Shown here one piece after another: positions 17,480 to 26,562 of a DNA stretch of 64,000 nucleotides. The notes under the pieces are model-generated. The model was not told where the DNA came from. It worked only from the letters and a program-made list of their open reading frames with translations, and did no database searches. The stretch spans positions 124,001 through 188,000 of the forward strand of contig NZ_CANLRL010000001.1 in assembly GCF_947493595.1 (NCBI RefSeq), in the 5' to 3' direction. The stretch comes from an uncultured Shimia sp. (GTDB lineage Bacteria; Pseudomonadota; Alphaproteobacteria; Rhodobacterales; Rhodobacteraceae). How positions within the stretch are numbered: position 1 is the first letter of the stretch; every line of letters starts with the position of its first letter. The translations under genes were made by a program, and so were the position numbers.

Positions 17480-18222
17480 TGCGCTTGGCGTTTCAATGGG
17501 TGATGTCGATCATCTATGTGGTTCAGAATGCGGTTGTGATGCTGGCGATGGGGATTGTTTTCTTTCCCTGGGCCTTGCTGTCTTCCAAAGGAGCCATGGC
17601 GGCGTGTAACACCTATGCCAGTTGGGCGATCTGGTCGGCGCGCTGGCTGGTGGGCATTCGGTCTGAGGTGCGTGGCGAGGTGCCCAGTGGTGCGGTTTTG
17701 GTGCCTGCGAAGCACCAGTCCTTTCTTGATATCATGATGATCTTCAAAGCGGTGCCGCAGCCGCGCTTCATCATGAAATACGAGTTGCTGTTCACGCCCA
17801 TTATCGGGGTCTACGCGTGGCGACTGGGCTGTGTGCCTGTGCGTCGTGGTAAGCGCGGCGCGGCGATCAAGGCGATGCTGGCAGATGTGGAAAGCGGCCG
17901 GGTGCCGCCAGGCCAATTGGTGATCTATCCGCAGGGCACGCGGGTGCCTGTTGGCGAACATGTGCCTTATAAGGTTGGCCCTTACGTACTCTATAAAGAG
18001 ACTGGGCAGACGGCGGTGCCAGTGGCGACCAATGCGGGTATGTTCTGGCCGAAAGGCACGATGCTGCGCAAGCCGGGGCTGGCCGTGGTGGAGTTTCTGG
18101 ACCCAATTGAGCAGGGTGCGGATCAGAAAGAGTTCATGGCGCGGTTGGAAGAGGTGATTGAGACCAAGTCCAACGCGTTGATGGTGGAAGCGGGGTTTGA
18201 GCCGGATGCAGTACGTCAGTGA
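17479..18222 (+). CDS. 1-acyl-sn-glycerol-3-phosphate acyltransferase (PlsC family)
   Basis: A 247-residue membrane acyltransferase that would make phosphatidic acid from lysophosphatidic acid. Motif I is KHQSFLD (HxxxxD, with Lys in place of the usual Asn), motif II is FIMKYEL...GCVPVRRG, and motif III is YPQGTR, where the family normally has EGTR. A hydrophobic N terminus (about 8-32) anchors it. ATG 17479 shares a base with the ftsX stop. The Glu-to-Gln change in motif III is common in this subfamily and need not abolish activity. Confidence 0.88.
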   Translation: MRLAFQWVMSIIYVVQNAVVMLAMGIVFFPWALLSSKGAMAACNTYASWAIWSARWLVGIRSEVRGEVPSGAVLVPAKHQSFLDIMMIFKAVPQPRFIMKYELLFTPIIGVYAWRLGCVPVRRGKRGAAIKAMLADVESGRVPPGQLVIYPQGTRVPVGEHVPYKVGPYVLYKETGQTAVPVATNAGMFWPKGTMLRKPGLAVVEFLDPIEQGADQKEFMARLEEVIETKSNALMVEAGFEPDAVRQ

Positions 18223-18811
18223 TCTTTCCGAATTAGAAGAGATTTACGGACAGCCAGCTTCGGCATCGGTCAATAAGGTGGCGCAGAAGATGACGCCGCT
18301 TTATCGCAAGTGGATCATGGCGTCGCGGTTCTGTGTGGTGTCGACGGTGGGGCCGGAGGGCACCGATGGCAGCCCGCGCGGGGACGATGGCCCTGTGGTG
18401 CGCGAGCTGGATGACCACACGCTGGCGATGCCGGATTGGCGCGGGAACAACCGGATCGATACGCTGCGCAACATCGTGGCGGATGGGCGCATATCGCTGA
18501 TGTTCATGGTGCCGGGCTCCAACAATGTGGTGCGAGTCAATGGGCTTGCCAAGGTGACAACGGATACGGTGCTTTGTGAGAGCTTTGAGGTGCAGGGCAA
18601 ACATCCGCGCGCGGTGATTGTGATCAAAATTGGCGAGATATACACGCAATGTGCGCGGGCAGTGATGCGGGCGGGATTGTGGACGTCTGAGCATGAGAGT
18701 GCTGACCTGCCCACCGTGGGGCAGATATTGGCCGAGCAGACCGATGGGGCCGAGGGCGGCACGCCCTACGACGAGGGCTGGGCGGCGCGCGCGGCGAAGA
18801 CAATGTGGTGA
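18206..18811 (+). CDS. PPOX-type FMN flavoprotein (MSMEG_1061-like)
   Basis: A 201-residue split-barrel protein of the pyridoxamine 5'-phosphate oxidase superfamily. RFCVVSTVGPEGTDGSPRGD forms the FMN-phosphate strand, and the motif block with WRGNNRIDTLRNI and GRISLMFMVPG matches the MSMEG_1061 group. Substrate is unknown; the branch includes flavin and F420-type reductases. The reading frame begins inside the end of plsC: ATG 18206 overlaps it by 17 bp and a TTG three codons earlier is possible. It is the last gene of the ftsE operon. Confidence 0.8.
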   Translation: MQYVSDLSELEEIYGQPASASVNKVAQKMTPLYRKWIMASRFCVVSTVGPEGTDGSPRGDDGPVVRELDDHTLAMPDWRGNNRIDTLRNIVADGRISLMFMVPGSNNVVRVNGLAKVTTDTVLCESFEVQGKHPRAVIVIKIGEIYTQCARAVMRAGLWTSEHESADLPTVGQILAEQTDGAEGGTPYDEGWAARAAKTMW

Positions 18812-18812
18812 G

Positions 18813-19340
18813 TTATAGAGGCTCACCTTGCGGCGCGACGAGAAACAAGGTGCTGCCAGCGCTTTCTTGCCAATCTGGATAGGCGAAAAAGAACACTCCC
18901 CAGCGGCTTGGATGTGCAGGAGGACCCTTGGCCCCCCCCTTGTGCACAGATCCCATCTGCGCATTGGGATCGTACGTGAGTTCCGGGAAACGTCGTTTTA
19001 CAATCGCCTCCAGTAGGCGAAGTAATTCTCTTGCCTGAGTTTCGCTGAGCGCTAAAGGGGCGAGGGTATCCAGCCCACATCTGCGCGGTTCGAGTTTAAG
19101 AAAAGTGGCTGTAAATGGATGCACCCACAGGGGGGAGCCATCCGTGTCTTTCACCGCTTCAAACCCCCAAGCCGCCAGCGATTCGGTTGGTTGTGCGTAG
19201 TGATTTGAAATGCAGATTTCTTCAAAGAACTCGGCAATCTGCGCAGCCCTTGATTTCGGTATCAGCGCTATTGCCGAAATTAAGAGGCCAGTCACCAATC
19301 CGCCCAAGACGACTCCCGTCAGCTTCTCGCGATCTATCAA
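18813..19340 (-). CDS. Membrane-anchored protein of unknown function
   Basis: A protein of about 175 residues with one N-terminal membrane helix (LTGVVLGGLVTGLLISAIAL) and a soluble domain of mixed composition with conserved-looking WGFEAV and WGVFFFAYPDWQ segments. No ATG start is available. TTG 19340 lies 8 nt after AGAGGA and is preferred over TTG 19358. I recognise no family. It is convergent with the PPOX gene (1 bp between stops) and is preceded by the lpdA terminator. Confidence 0.55.
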   Translation of the reverse strand: MIDREKLTGVVLGGLVTGLLISAIALIPKSRAAQIAEFFEEICISNHYAQPTESLAAWGFEAVKDTDGSPLWVHPFTATFLKLEPRRCGLDTLAPLALSETQARELLRLLEAIVKRRFPELTYDPNAQMGSVHKGGAKGPPAHPSRWGVFFFAYPDWQESAGSTLFLVAPQGEPL

Positions 19341-19356
19341 AAGCTGTGTTCCTCTC

Positions 19357-19387
19357 AAAATAAAGAGCGCCCTGAAAGGCGCCCTTT
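19357..19387 (-). terminator. lpdA terminator
   Basis: GCGCC (19367-19371) pairs with GGCGC (19378-19382), extended by AAAG/CTTT around a mismatch. On the minus strand it is followed by TTTATTTT. It lies 20 bp after the lpdA stop and would end the TCA-block transcript. Confidence 0.65.
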
Positions 19388-19406
19388 GTTGTTCTGGGTG
19401 AACAGC

Positions 19407-20801
19407 TTAGCTGTGGATTGCGCCGTCGCCGCAAGCCAGTGCGGCTTCGCGGACCGCTTCGGAGTAGGTTGGGTGCGCGTGGCAGGTCAGGGCGATGTCC
19501 TGAGCAGAGGCGCCAAACTCCATGGCCACGCAGAGCTCGTGGATCATGTCGCCGGCTGCCGGGCCAATGATGGCTGCGCCAAGCACGCGGTCGGTTTCTT
19601 TGTCGACGATGATTTTCACAAAGCCTTCGCCCTGATGCACGGCTTTGGCGCGGGCGTTGCCCATGAACATGAACTTGCCAACCTTGATCTTGCGACCTTC
19701 GGCTTTCAGTGCGGCCTCGGTGGCGCCGACGGTGGCCACTTCTGGGGTGGTGTAGACCACGCCCGGGATCACGCCGTAGTTCACGTGGCCGTGCTTGCCA
19801 GCCAGCACTTCGGCAACCGCCATGCCTTCGTCTTCGGCTTTGTGGGCCAGCATCGGGCCTTCGATCACGTCGCCAATGGCGTAGATGCCCGGCACGTTGG
19901 TGGCCCATTTGCCGTCCACGGCGATCTGGCCGCGTTCGGTCATTTTCACGCCAAGCGCGTCCAGACCCAGACCTTCGGCGAAAGGTTTACGGCCGGTGGC
20001 AACCAGCACCACGTCCGCGTCCACAACCTCTTCGTCACCGCCTTTCTTAGGCAGGTAGCGCACTTTGGCTTTGGTTTTGGTGGCGTCCACGCCCTGCACA
20101 GCCGCGCCCATGATGAACTTAAGGCCTTGTTTTTCAAGGATACGCTTGAAGGTGCGTTGCACGTCGGCGTCCATGCCCGGGCAGACCGCGTCCATGTATT
20201 CCACCACGGTCACTTCCGCGCCGAGGCGGGCATACACAGACCCGAGTTCCAGGCCGATCACGCCCGCGCCGATCACGGTCATTTTCTTTGGTACCTTTGG
20301 CAGGTCCAATGCGCCGGTGCTGTCGACCACAATGCCTTTGTCGTTGTCGACTTCAACACCTGGCAGGGAAGACGGTACGGAGCCGGACGCGATCACGATG
20401 TTCTTGGCTTCATGCACATCGTCGCCAACTTTGACCTGACCGGCGGCTGGAATAGACGCCCAGCCTTTGAGCCAATCGATCTTGTTCTTCTTCATCAAGA
20501 ACTCGATGCCACCGGTGTTTTGTCCAACAACATCAGTCTTGTAAGCCTTCATCTGCGTCCAATCCACAGACGGGCTTTTGCCCTTCAGGCCCATGTCGGC
20601 AAAATTGTGCTCGGCCTCATGCAGCATGTGGGTCGCGTGCAGCAGCGCCTTGGACGGGATACAGCCCACGTTCAGGCAGGTGCCGCCCAGCGTTTCGCGG
20701 CCTTCCACGATGGCGGTTTTCAGACCCAGCTGTGCACAGCGGATTGCAGACACATAGCCGCCAGGGCCTGCGCCGATGATGATGACGTCGTATTGAGCCA
20801 T
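19407..20801 (-). CDS. lpdA: Dihydrolipoyl dehydrogenase (E3)
   Basis: A 464-residue FAD disulfide oxidoreductase that reoxidises dihydrolipoamide of 2-oxoacid dehydrogenase complexes with NAD+. The FAD motif is [11 protein letters not shown] (10-20), the redox disulfide is C42/C47 in [15 protein letters not shown] binding is at [17 protein letters not shown], and the active-site His-Glu pair is in HAHPTYSE near the C terminus. Position 3' of sucB/sucA marks it as the E3 of the 2-oxoglutarate complex, though E3 is often shared with other complexes. Confidence 0.97.
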   Translation of the reverse strand: MAQYDVIIIGAGPGGYVSAIRCAQLGLKTAIVEGRETLGGTCLNVGCIPSKALLHATHMLHEAEHNFADMGLKGKSPSVDWTQMKAYKTDVVGQNTGGIEFLMKKNKIDWLKGWASIPAAGQVKVGDDVHEAKNIVIASGSVPSSLPGVEVDNDKGIVVDSTGALDLPKVPKKMTVIGAGVIGLELGSVYARLGAEVTVVEYMDAVCPGMDADVQRTFKRILEKQGLKFIMGAAVQGVDATKTKAKVRYLPKKGGDEEVVDADVVLVATGRKPFAEGLGLDALGVKMTERGQIAVDGKWATNVPGIYAIGDVIEGPMLAHKAEDEGMAVAEVLAGKHGHVNYGVIPGVVYTTPEVATVGATEAALKAEGRKIKVGKFMFMGNARAKAVHQGEGFVKIIVDKETDRVLGAAIIGPAAGDMIHELCVAMEFGASAQDIALTCHAHPTYSEAVREAALACGDGAIHS

Positions 20802-20885
20802 AGGTGTGTTTCCTTGGTCTATTGCAGGGGCGTGATGCCCCGTGTTGTAGAAAATCTCACTACAAGAGATTGATATGGTTGGTCT

Positions 20886-21155
20886 TTATTCGGGTTTCAA
20901 CAGTTTAACAGTGACGTTGGTGATGCCGTCGCGCTCCATGTGCATGGCCAGTTCCTCGCTCTCAAAAAAGGCGCGGGCCTGGTCTTTGTCAATGATGGCA
21001 AAGAGGGCGATGGCGTGGTTTTCACGGTCGGGATCGGACCAGACGTTGAGGTCCACAATCCCGGCGGCTTTGCGGTTGGCGGCGTCCTGTCGGAAGACGG
21101 TGAGCCAGGCGTCAAAATCGGCAACATCAGCTTGCCAGAGCACATGGGTGGGCAT
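20886..21155 (-). CDS. Small alpha/beta protein, possible dimeric ferredoxin-like (ABM-like) fold
   Basis: An 89-residue protein, MPTHVLWQADVADFDAWLTV..., with a beta-alpha-beta-beta-alpha-beta pattern: a strand (HVLWQADV), a helix (FDAWLTVFRQDA), strands (IVDLNVWSD, HAIALFAIID), a helix (DQARAFFESEELA) and a final strand (ITNVTVKLL). That order fits small dimeric alpha-beta barrel proteins such as antibiotic-biosynthesis monooxygenase-like domains, but no catalytic residue identifies it. It sits between lpdA and a repeat-rich spacer inside the TCA block. Confidence 0.65.
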   Translation of the reverse strand: MPTHVLWQADVADFDAWLTVFRQDAANRKAAGIVDLNVWSDPDRENHAIALFAIIDKDQARAFFESEELAMHMERDGITNVTVKLLKPE

Positions 21156-21267
21156 GGTCTATCCTCCTATGTCCTGCATCTCGCGCGGCGCGGGGCCAGC
21201 GGCGGGCAGGGGAAATGCGCGTCTCTCCAATAGGGGCAGTTTGGGCGATTTTTGCACGTCTGCATAG

Positions 21268-21300
21268 CGTCGGTATTGCGTCTGTATCGCGGAGGTGGGG
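21268..21300 (+). repeat. Extragenic array of 11-bp units, copy C
   Basis: GCGTCGGTATT, GCGTCTGTATC and GCGGAGGTGGG form three 11-bp units. They match units 2-4 of copy B near 46888-46920 (CTGTCGGTATC, ACGACTGTATC, GCGAAGGTGCG). It is shorter and more diverged than copies A and B, and lies in the 255-bp spacer 21156-21410. Confidence 0.55.
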
Positions 21301-21317
21301 ATTTGGGTGGCGAAGTG

Positions 21318-21386
21318 AGGGAAGGGGCGCTGCCCCTGAGGCATCTGTGATGCCTCTACCCCGGGATATTTGGGGCAAGAAGAAGT
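21318..21386. repeat. Structured extragenic element with CCCCGGGATATTTGGGGC
   Basis: Three features in a row: GGGGC-GCT-GCCCC (21324-21336), GAGGCAT-CTGTG-ATGCCTC (21338-21356, perfect 7-bp arms) and ACCCCGGGATATTTGGGGCA followed by AGAAGAAG (to 21386). The last block resembles a short CCCCGGGATATTT...AGAAGAAG sequence that I recall as recurrent in Rhodobacteraceae intergenic DNA; only one copy is in this window. It starts 25 bp after the stop of the membrane protein at 21411. Confidence 0.55.
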
Positions 21387-21410
21387 CGATCGGCCAATGG
21401 AGTTCGACAT

Positions 21411-21815
21411 TCAGCAATTCTCCTGAGCCGAGGCATTTGTCCGTTTCTCAAGATAGATTGCGATGCTCAAAAGCACTGCAGCAACAGCGAAGCAAGTGCC
21501 CCAAAACAAGTCATTTAGCTGGTAGCTTTTGCTGAGGTCGATCCCGTATACGATTGCGTCGTGCAGCCCGGCGATTGCAAACATGGCTGACACTGTCGCG
21601 ACGATAGTTTTTGACCATCGGAGAATGACAAGCAGGACGATCATAGTCAGTACCGCAAAGTGAGCGCCTTGTCGGTCAACAAGCGCCAAGTATCCTTCCA
21701 GGGAGTTGCTGACCGTCGCCAAGTAAAAGTATGGCCATAGGCGCTCAAGCAAGATGGCGATTAAGAACAATCGCGCCACAACAACGAGTATTTGGGAGGT
21801 TTGGACTGATTTCAT
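21411..21815 (-). CDS. Four-helix membrane protein of unknown function
   Basis: A 134-residue inner-membrane protein with hydrophobic segments at about residues 7-26, 49-66, 71-90 and 105-124. ATG 21815 is chosen because GGAGGG lies 5 nt upstream; a longer in-frame extension has no ribosome site. I recognise no family. It lies inside the TCA block between sucB and the ABM-like gene and is flanked on both sides by extragenic repeat elements (21268-21386 and 21847-21911), which makes a late insertion plausible. Confidence 0.6.
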   Translation of the reverse strand: MKSVQTSQILVVVARLFLIAILLERLWPYFYLATVSNSLEGYLALVDRQGAHFAVLTMIVLLVILRWSKTIVATVSAMFAIAGLHDAIVYGIDLSKSYQLNDLFWGTCFAVAAVLLSIAIYLEKRTNASAQENC

Positions 21816-21846
21816 CTCATCCCTCCGCTCGGACCACGTGTGGCAC

Positions 21847-21911
21847 GGGCAGCGCCCGACCGTCCCCATGGGCGGGCGCTTTTAGCACCCACCCGCGGTC
21901 AGGCGTTGCCC
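21847..21911. repeat. Long imperfect palindrome 3' of sucB, copy 1
   Basis: GGGCAGCGCCCGACCG (left arm) pairs with CGGTCAGGCGTTGCCC (right arm) at 14 of 16 positions. The inner part GGGCGGGCGC...ACCCACCCGC can pair further. It ends 27 bp from the sucB stop. Its arm and flank GGTCAGGCGTTGCCCTATG recur, with few changes, in the element 3' of sucD. Confidence 0.65.
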
Positions 21912-21938
21912 TATGTTGGGGGCGGTCGGTCACGATTT

Positions 21939-23438
21939 TTACAGATCCATCAGCAGGCGGCGTGGGTCTTCCAGCGCTTCTTTCACGCGTACGAGGAAGG
22001 TCACGGCGCCTTTGCCGTCTACGATGCGGTGATCGTAGGACAGGGCCAGATACATCATCGGACGGATCACAACCTGACCGTTGATTGCCATCGGACGGTC
22101 CTGAATTTTGTGCATGCCGAGGATACCGGACTGCGGTGGGTTCAGGATCGGGGAGGACATCAGGGAGCCGTAGACACCGCCGTTAGACAGCGTGAAGGTG
22201 CCGCCCTGCATTTCCGCCATGGAAAGCTTGCCGTCACGGGCACGTTTGCCTTTTTCGGAGATGGCTTTTTCGATCTCGGCAAAAGACATGCTGTCGGCAT
22301 CGCGGATCACAGGCACAACCAGACCGGTTGGGGTCCCAGCGGCCACACCCATGTGCACGAAGTTTTTATACACGATGTCGGTGCCGTCGATTTCTGCGTT
22401 CACCTCTGGCACTTCTTTCAGCGCGTGGCAGCAGGCTTTGGTGAAGAAAGACATGAAGCCCAGACGCACGCCGTGCTTTTTCTCAAAGGCATCTTTGTAC
22501 TCTTTGCGCAGATCCATCACCGCGCCCATGTCGACCTCGTTGTAGGTGGTCAGCATCGCGGCGGTGTTCTGACTTTCCTTCAGACGCTTGGCGATGGTCT
22601 GACGCAGACGGGTCATTTTCACGCGCTCTTCGCGGGAGGCGTCGTCAGCAGAGACCGGAGCGCGAGGTGCAGCAGCTGGGGCTGGTGCCGGTGCGGCAGG
22701 GGCCGGGGCCAGAGCGGCTTTCATGACGTCTTCTTTCATGATGCGGCCGTCGCGGCCTGTGCCAGTGACAGAAGCTGCGGCAATGCCTTTTTCCGCCATC
22801 AGTTTGTTGGCGGAGGGAGCGTTCTCCACATCTGCGGACGCCGCAGGAGCGGCAGCAGTTGCAGGCGCAGCTGCCGGGGCGGCGCTTGCGGAGGCAGATG
22901 CGCCACCAATCACGGCCAGTTTGGCGGAAGCATCTACGGTGGTGCCTTCCGGTGCAACGATTTCAGACAGAACACCAGCAGCCGGCGCTGGGACTTCTAC
23001 GGAGACCTTGTCGGTTTCCAGCTCACAGAGCATTTCGTCCTGAGCCACGGTGTCGCCCACAGCTTTGAACCATGTGGAGACGGTGGCTTCGGTTACGGAC
23101 TCGCCCAGTGTTGGGACCATCACGTCAACCGCGTCACCACCACCGGATGCTGGGGCTGCGGCGGCAGGAGCAGCGGCAGCGGCGGGCGCAGGTGCGGCAC
23201 CTTCGCCGGCAGTGATGTTGGCCAGCAGCGCGTCAACACCCACGGTGTCGCCTTCGGCAGCCACGATCTCACCCAGAACACCCGCAGCAGGGGCTGGCAC
23301 TTCGACGGTCACTTTGTCGGTTTCCAGCTCGCAGAGCATTTCGTCCACGGCAACCGCATCACCCGGCTTTTTGAACCAGGTGGCCACGGTGGCTTCGGTG
23401 ACGGATTCGCCAAGGGTAGGGACTCGAACTTCGGTCAT
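21939..23438 (-). CDS. sucB: 2-oxoglutarate dehydrogenase E2 (dihydrolipoyl succinyltransferase), two lipoyl domains
   Basis: A 499-residue E2. Two lipoyl domains occur in tandem: Lys42 and Lys144, each in the motif ELETDKV(T/S)VEV, joined by Ala/Pro-rich linkers. A peripheral-subunit-binding domain follows at about 213-245 ([12 protein letters not shown] ... GRIMKEDV), then the acyltransferase domain with catalytic His470 and Asp474 in SYDHRIVDG. Most characterised SucB proteins carry one lipoyl domain, so this is the longer form. It transfers the succinyl group to CoA. The gene starts 3 bp after the sucA stop, so sucA-sucB are coupled. Confidence 0.97.
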   Translation of the reverse strand: MTEVRVPTLGESVTEATVATWFKKPGDAVAVDEMLCELETDKVTVEVPAPAAGVLGEIVAAEGDTVGVDALLANITAGEGAAPAPAAAAAPAAAAPASGGGDAVDVMVPTLGESVTEATVSTWFKAVGDTVAQDEMLCELETDKVSVEVPAPAAGVLSEIVAPEGTTVDASAKLAVIGGASASASAAPAAAPATAAAPAASADVENAPSANKLMAEKGIAAASVTGTGRDGRIMKEDVMKAALAPAPAAPAPAPAAAPRAPVSADDASREERVKMTRLRQTIAKRLKESQNTAAMLTTYNEVDMGAVMDLRKEYKDAFEKKHGVRLGFMSFFTKACCHALKEVPEVNAEIDGTDIVYKNFVHMGVAAGTPTGLVVPVIRDADSMSFAEIEKAISEKGKRARDGKLSMAEMQGGTFTLSNGGVYGSLMSSPILNPPQSGILGMHKIQDRPMAINGQVVIRPMMYLALSYDHRIVDGKGAVTFLVRVKEALEDPRRLLMDL

Positions 23439-23441
23439 GGA

Positions 23442-26402
23442 TCAATTTCCTTCCATGGAGAGCGCGGCATCCACCAGCGCTGCTTGTTGGGCTTTGTGTT
23501 GGCTTGCCAGTCCGGTGGCAGGGGAGGCGGAGGCCGGGCGGCCTGCGTATACCGGACGGGTGTGTTTGGCTTTGATGCGGGTCAGGGCCCATTCGATGTT
23601 GGGCTCGATGAACGACCAGGCACCTTGGTTCTTGGGCTCTTCCTGACACCAGACCATTTCCGCATCTTTGAAGCGCTCAAGCTCCTTGATCAGCGAGTGG
23701 GCCGGGAACGGATAGTATTGCTCAATCCGCATCAGGTAGACATCGTCGATGCCACGGGCGTCGCGTTCTTCGAGCAGGTCGTAGTAGACTTTGCCTGAGC
23801 ACATGACGACGCGTTTGACGTCTTTGTCTTTGGCCAGCGTGGTGTCGGAGTTGCCTTTTTGGGCGTCATCCCAGAGCACGCGGTGGAACGAAGAGCCATC
23901 GGTGAAATCTTCTGCTTCGGAAATGGCCAGCTTGTGACGCAGCAGGGACTTTGGTGTCATCAGGATCAGCGGCTTGCGGAAGGTGCGGTGCAGCTGACGG
24001 CGCAGGATGTGGAAGTAGTTGGCTGGCGTGGTACAGTTCGCCACAATCCAGTTGTCACCCCCACACATCTGCAGGAAGCGCTCAAGGCGGGCAGAGGAGT
24101 GCTCTGGGCCCTGGCCTTCAAAACCGTGCGGCAACAGAACGGTCAGACCGGACATGCGCAGCCATTTGCTTTCGCCGGAGCTGATGAACTGGTCAAACAT
24201 GATCTGCGCGCCGTTGGCGAAGTCACCAAACTGGGCTTCCCAGAGCGTCAGCGCGTTTGGTTCTGCCAGCGAGTAGCCGTACTCAAAACCAAGTACCGCG
24301 TACTCAGACAGGGCGGAGTCGATGACTTCGTACTGGCTTTGACCGGCGCGGATGTTGTTGAGCGGGTAGTAGCGCTCTTCGGTGTCCTGGTTGATGATGC
24401 CGGAGTGACGCTGGGAGAAGGTGCCACGGGTGGCGTCCTGACCTGCGAGGCGGACCGGATAGCCTTCGGTCAGCAGTGAGCCAAAGGCCATGGCTTCGGC
24501 GGTGGCCCAGTCAAAGCCTTTGCCGCTTTCAAACATCTTGCCACGGGTGTCCAAGAGACGGCCCACGGTTTTGTGCACGGGGAAGCCTTCAGGAACGGAG
24601 GACAGAGACCTGCCGATTTCAGCCATGGTTTCTGGCTTGATCGAGGTCTGGCCGCGCTCATAGTCTTCGCCGCGCTTGTCCAGATGGGACCAACGGCCAT
24701 CGAGCCAATCTGCCTTGTTGGGCTTGTACTCTTTGCCGGTCTCGAACTCTTCGTTCAGATGGGCCTGGAAGGAGGCTTTCATGTCCTCGATCTCGCCCTC
24801 TGGAATGAGGCCGTCTTTTACCAGACGTTCGGTGTAGAGCGTCAGGGTGGTTTTGTGCTTTTTGATGCGCTTGTACATCACCGGGTTGGTGAACATGGGC
24901 TCGTCGCCCTCGTTGTGACCAAAGCGGCGGTAGCAGAACATGTCGATGACGACGTCTTTCTGGAACTTCTGACGGAATTCCGTCGCCACTTTTGCTGCGT
25001 GTACAACCGCCTCTGGATCGTCGCCGTTCACGTGGAAAATCGGGGCTTCCACAACCAGCGCGTTGTCGGTTGGGTATGGCGAGGAGCGGGAGAAGTGTGG
25101 CGCGGTGGTGAAGCCGATCTGGTTGTTCACCACGATGTGCATGGTGCCGCCTGTTTTGTGGCCTTTCAGGCCGGACAGGGCAAAACACTCAGCCACAACA
25201 CCTTGGCCGGCAAAAGCCGCGTCGCCGTGCAGCAGGATCGGCATCACAGAGGTGCGCGCATCGTCATTGCGTTGGTCCTGCTTGGCGCGAACCTTGCCCA
25301 AGACAACCGGGTTCACCGCCTCAAGGTGAGAGGGGTTGGCGGTCAAGGAGAGGTGCACGGCGTTGCCGTTGAACTCACGGTCAGACGAAGCACCGAGGTG
25401 GTATTTCACGTCACCGGAGCCGTCGACATCCTCTGGTTTAAAGCTGCCGCCCTGGAATTCGTTGAAGATCGCGCGGTATGGCTTGGCCATCACGTTGGCC
25501 AATACGGACAGGCGGCCACGGTGTGGCATACCGATGACAATTTCTTCGACACCCAAGCTGCCGCCGCGTTTGATCACCTGCTCCATGGCGGGGATCAGGC
25601 TTTCGCCACCGTCCAGGCCAAAGCGCTTGGTGCCCATGTATTTCACATGCAGGAACTTCTCAAAGCCCTCGGCCTCGACCAGCTTGTTCAGGATCGCCTT
25701 GCGGCCCTCACGGGTGAAGGTGATTTCCTTGTCGTACCCTTCGATGCGCTCTTTGAGCCAGCTCGCCTCTTCGGGGTTGGAAATGTGCATGTATTGCAGC
25801 GCGAAGGTGCCACAGTAGGTGCGCTTCACGATGTCCATGATCTGGCGCATCGTGGCGATGTCGAGACCGAGTACCTTGTCGATGAAGATCGGGCGATCCA
25901 TGTCGGCGTCAGAGAAGCCGTAGGATTTTGGATCAAGCTCCGGATGCGGGGTCTGATTCCGCATGCCCAGCGGGTCGATGTCTGCAATCAGGTGGCCACG
26001 AATACGGTAGGCGCGGATGATCATCAGGGCGCGGATGGAATCCAGCACCGCGCGCTTGATGGCTTCGTCAGAGACCTCAACGCCTTTCTCGGCGGCTTTC
26101 TCTTTGATCTTTTTGCCAGCGGCCTTGGCTTCAACCTGTTCCGGCCATTCGCCGGTCAGGGAAGACGTCAGGTCATCATTTGGCTGTGGGGGCCAGTCAT
26201 TACGCGCCCAAGACGGGCCAGCGGCCTCTGCCTTGACGTCCAGCTCGGCATCACCAAGCTGGCGGAAAAACTCCTGCCAGACTTCGTCAACCGCAGCGGG
26301 GTCGGCGGCGTAGCGGGCGTACATCTGTTCGAGGTATTCCGCATTGTGCCCCTGCATAAAGGAGGAGGCGTGGAAGATGTCGTTTGGCGACTGTTCGGTC
26401 AT
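23442..26402 (-). CDS. sucA: 2-oxoglutarate dehydrogenase E1
   Basis: A 986-residue thiamine-diphosphate enzyme that decarboxylates 2-oxoglutarate and succinylates the E2 lipoyl group. The N-terminal FMQGHNAEYLEQMYARYAAD helix is the E2-binding segment of proteobacterial E1o. GMPHRGRLSVLANV and GDAAFAGQGVVAE lead into the TPP/Mg site, and NNQIGFTT closes it. The C-terminal HGFEGQGPEHSSARLERFLQ is also diagnostic. GAGGTG precedes the ATG. The 249-bp gap from sucD contains a palindromic repeat and a possible own promoter. Confidence 0.97.
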   Translation of the reverse strand: MTEQSPNDIFHASSFMQGHNAEYLEQMYARYAADPAAVDEVWQEFFRQLGDAELDVKAEAAGPSWARNDWPPQPNDDLTSSLTGEWPEQVEAKAAGKKIKEKAAEKGVEVSDEAIKRAVLDSIRALMIIRAYRIRGHLIADIDPLGMRNQTPHPELDPKSYGFSDADMDRPIFIDKVLGLDIATMRQIMDIVKRTYCGTFALQYMHISNPEEASWLKERIEGYDKEITFTREGRKAILNKLVEAEGFEKFLHVKYMGTKRFGLDGGESLIPAMEQVIKRGGSLGVEEIVIGMPHRGRLSVLANVMAKPYRAIFNEFQGGSFKPEDVDGSGDVKYHLGASSDREFNGNAVHLSLTANPSHLEAVNPVVLGKVRAKQDQRNDDARTSVMPILLHGDAAFAGQGVVAECFALSGLKGHKTGGTMHIVVNNQIGFTTAPHFSRSSPYPTDNALVVEAPIFHVNGDDPEAVVHAAKVATEFRQKFQKDVVIDMFCYRRFGHNEGDEPMFTNPVMYKRIKKHKTTLTLYTERLVKDGLIPEGEIEDMKASFQAHLNEEFETGKEYKPNKADWLDGRWSHLDKRGEDYERGQTSIKPETMAEIGRSLSSVPEGFPVHKTVGRLLDTRGKMFESGKGFDWATAEAMAFGSLLTEGYPVRLAGQDATRGTFSQRHSGIINQDTEERYYPLNNIRAGQSQYEVIDSALSEYAVLGFEYGYSLAEPNALTLWEAQFGDFANGAQIMFDQFISSGESKWLRMSGLTVLLPHGFEGQGPEHSSARLERFLQMCGGDNWIVANCTTPANYFHILRRQLHRTFRKPLILMTPKSLLRHKLAISEAEDFTDGSSFHRVLWDDAQKGNSDTTLAKDKDVKRVVMCSGKVYYDLLEERDARGIDDVYLMRIEQYYPFPAHSLIKELERFKDAEMVWCQEEPKNQGAWSFIEPNIEWALTRIKAKHTRPVYAGRPASASPATGLASQHKAQQAALVDAALSMEGN

Positions 26403-26562
26403 GATGGCACCTCGTGAAGGATGGGACCGGATTTATGTTGGCCCCACATAGGGCTGGCTTGGGGTAGATGAACGCGGGAATGTTTCAAAAGACTTAGCGC
26501 AGGTTGCGCAGAAACATAATTTTTCGCGTTCACCTTTGGGTTATGAGCTCGGCAAATTTGTT
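26403..26562 (-). promoter_or_regulatory. Possible sucA promoter region
   Basis: The non-coding stretch before sucA contains TGCGCA-GA-AACATAATT (26505-26521), a spaced version of the TGCGCAACATAATT box found upstream of phaB and mcl2. No clear -35/-10 pair is identifiable by eye. The region could let sucAB be transcribed apart from sucCD. Confidence 0.3.

Noticed and set aside
21840-23798. 652-codon plus-strand open frame opposite sucB
   Set aside because: It is antisense to an intact, highly conserved gene; the Ala/Gly/His-rich product and lack of a ribosome site show it is a GC-driven shadow frame.
24573-26417. 614-codon plus-strand open frame opposite sucA
   Set aside because: Antisense to sucA, with no family signature; codon constraints of sucA keep it open.
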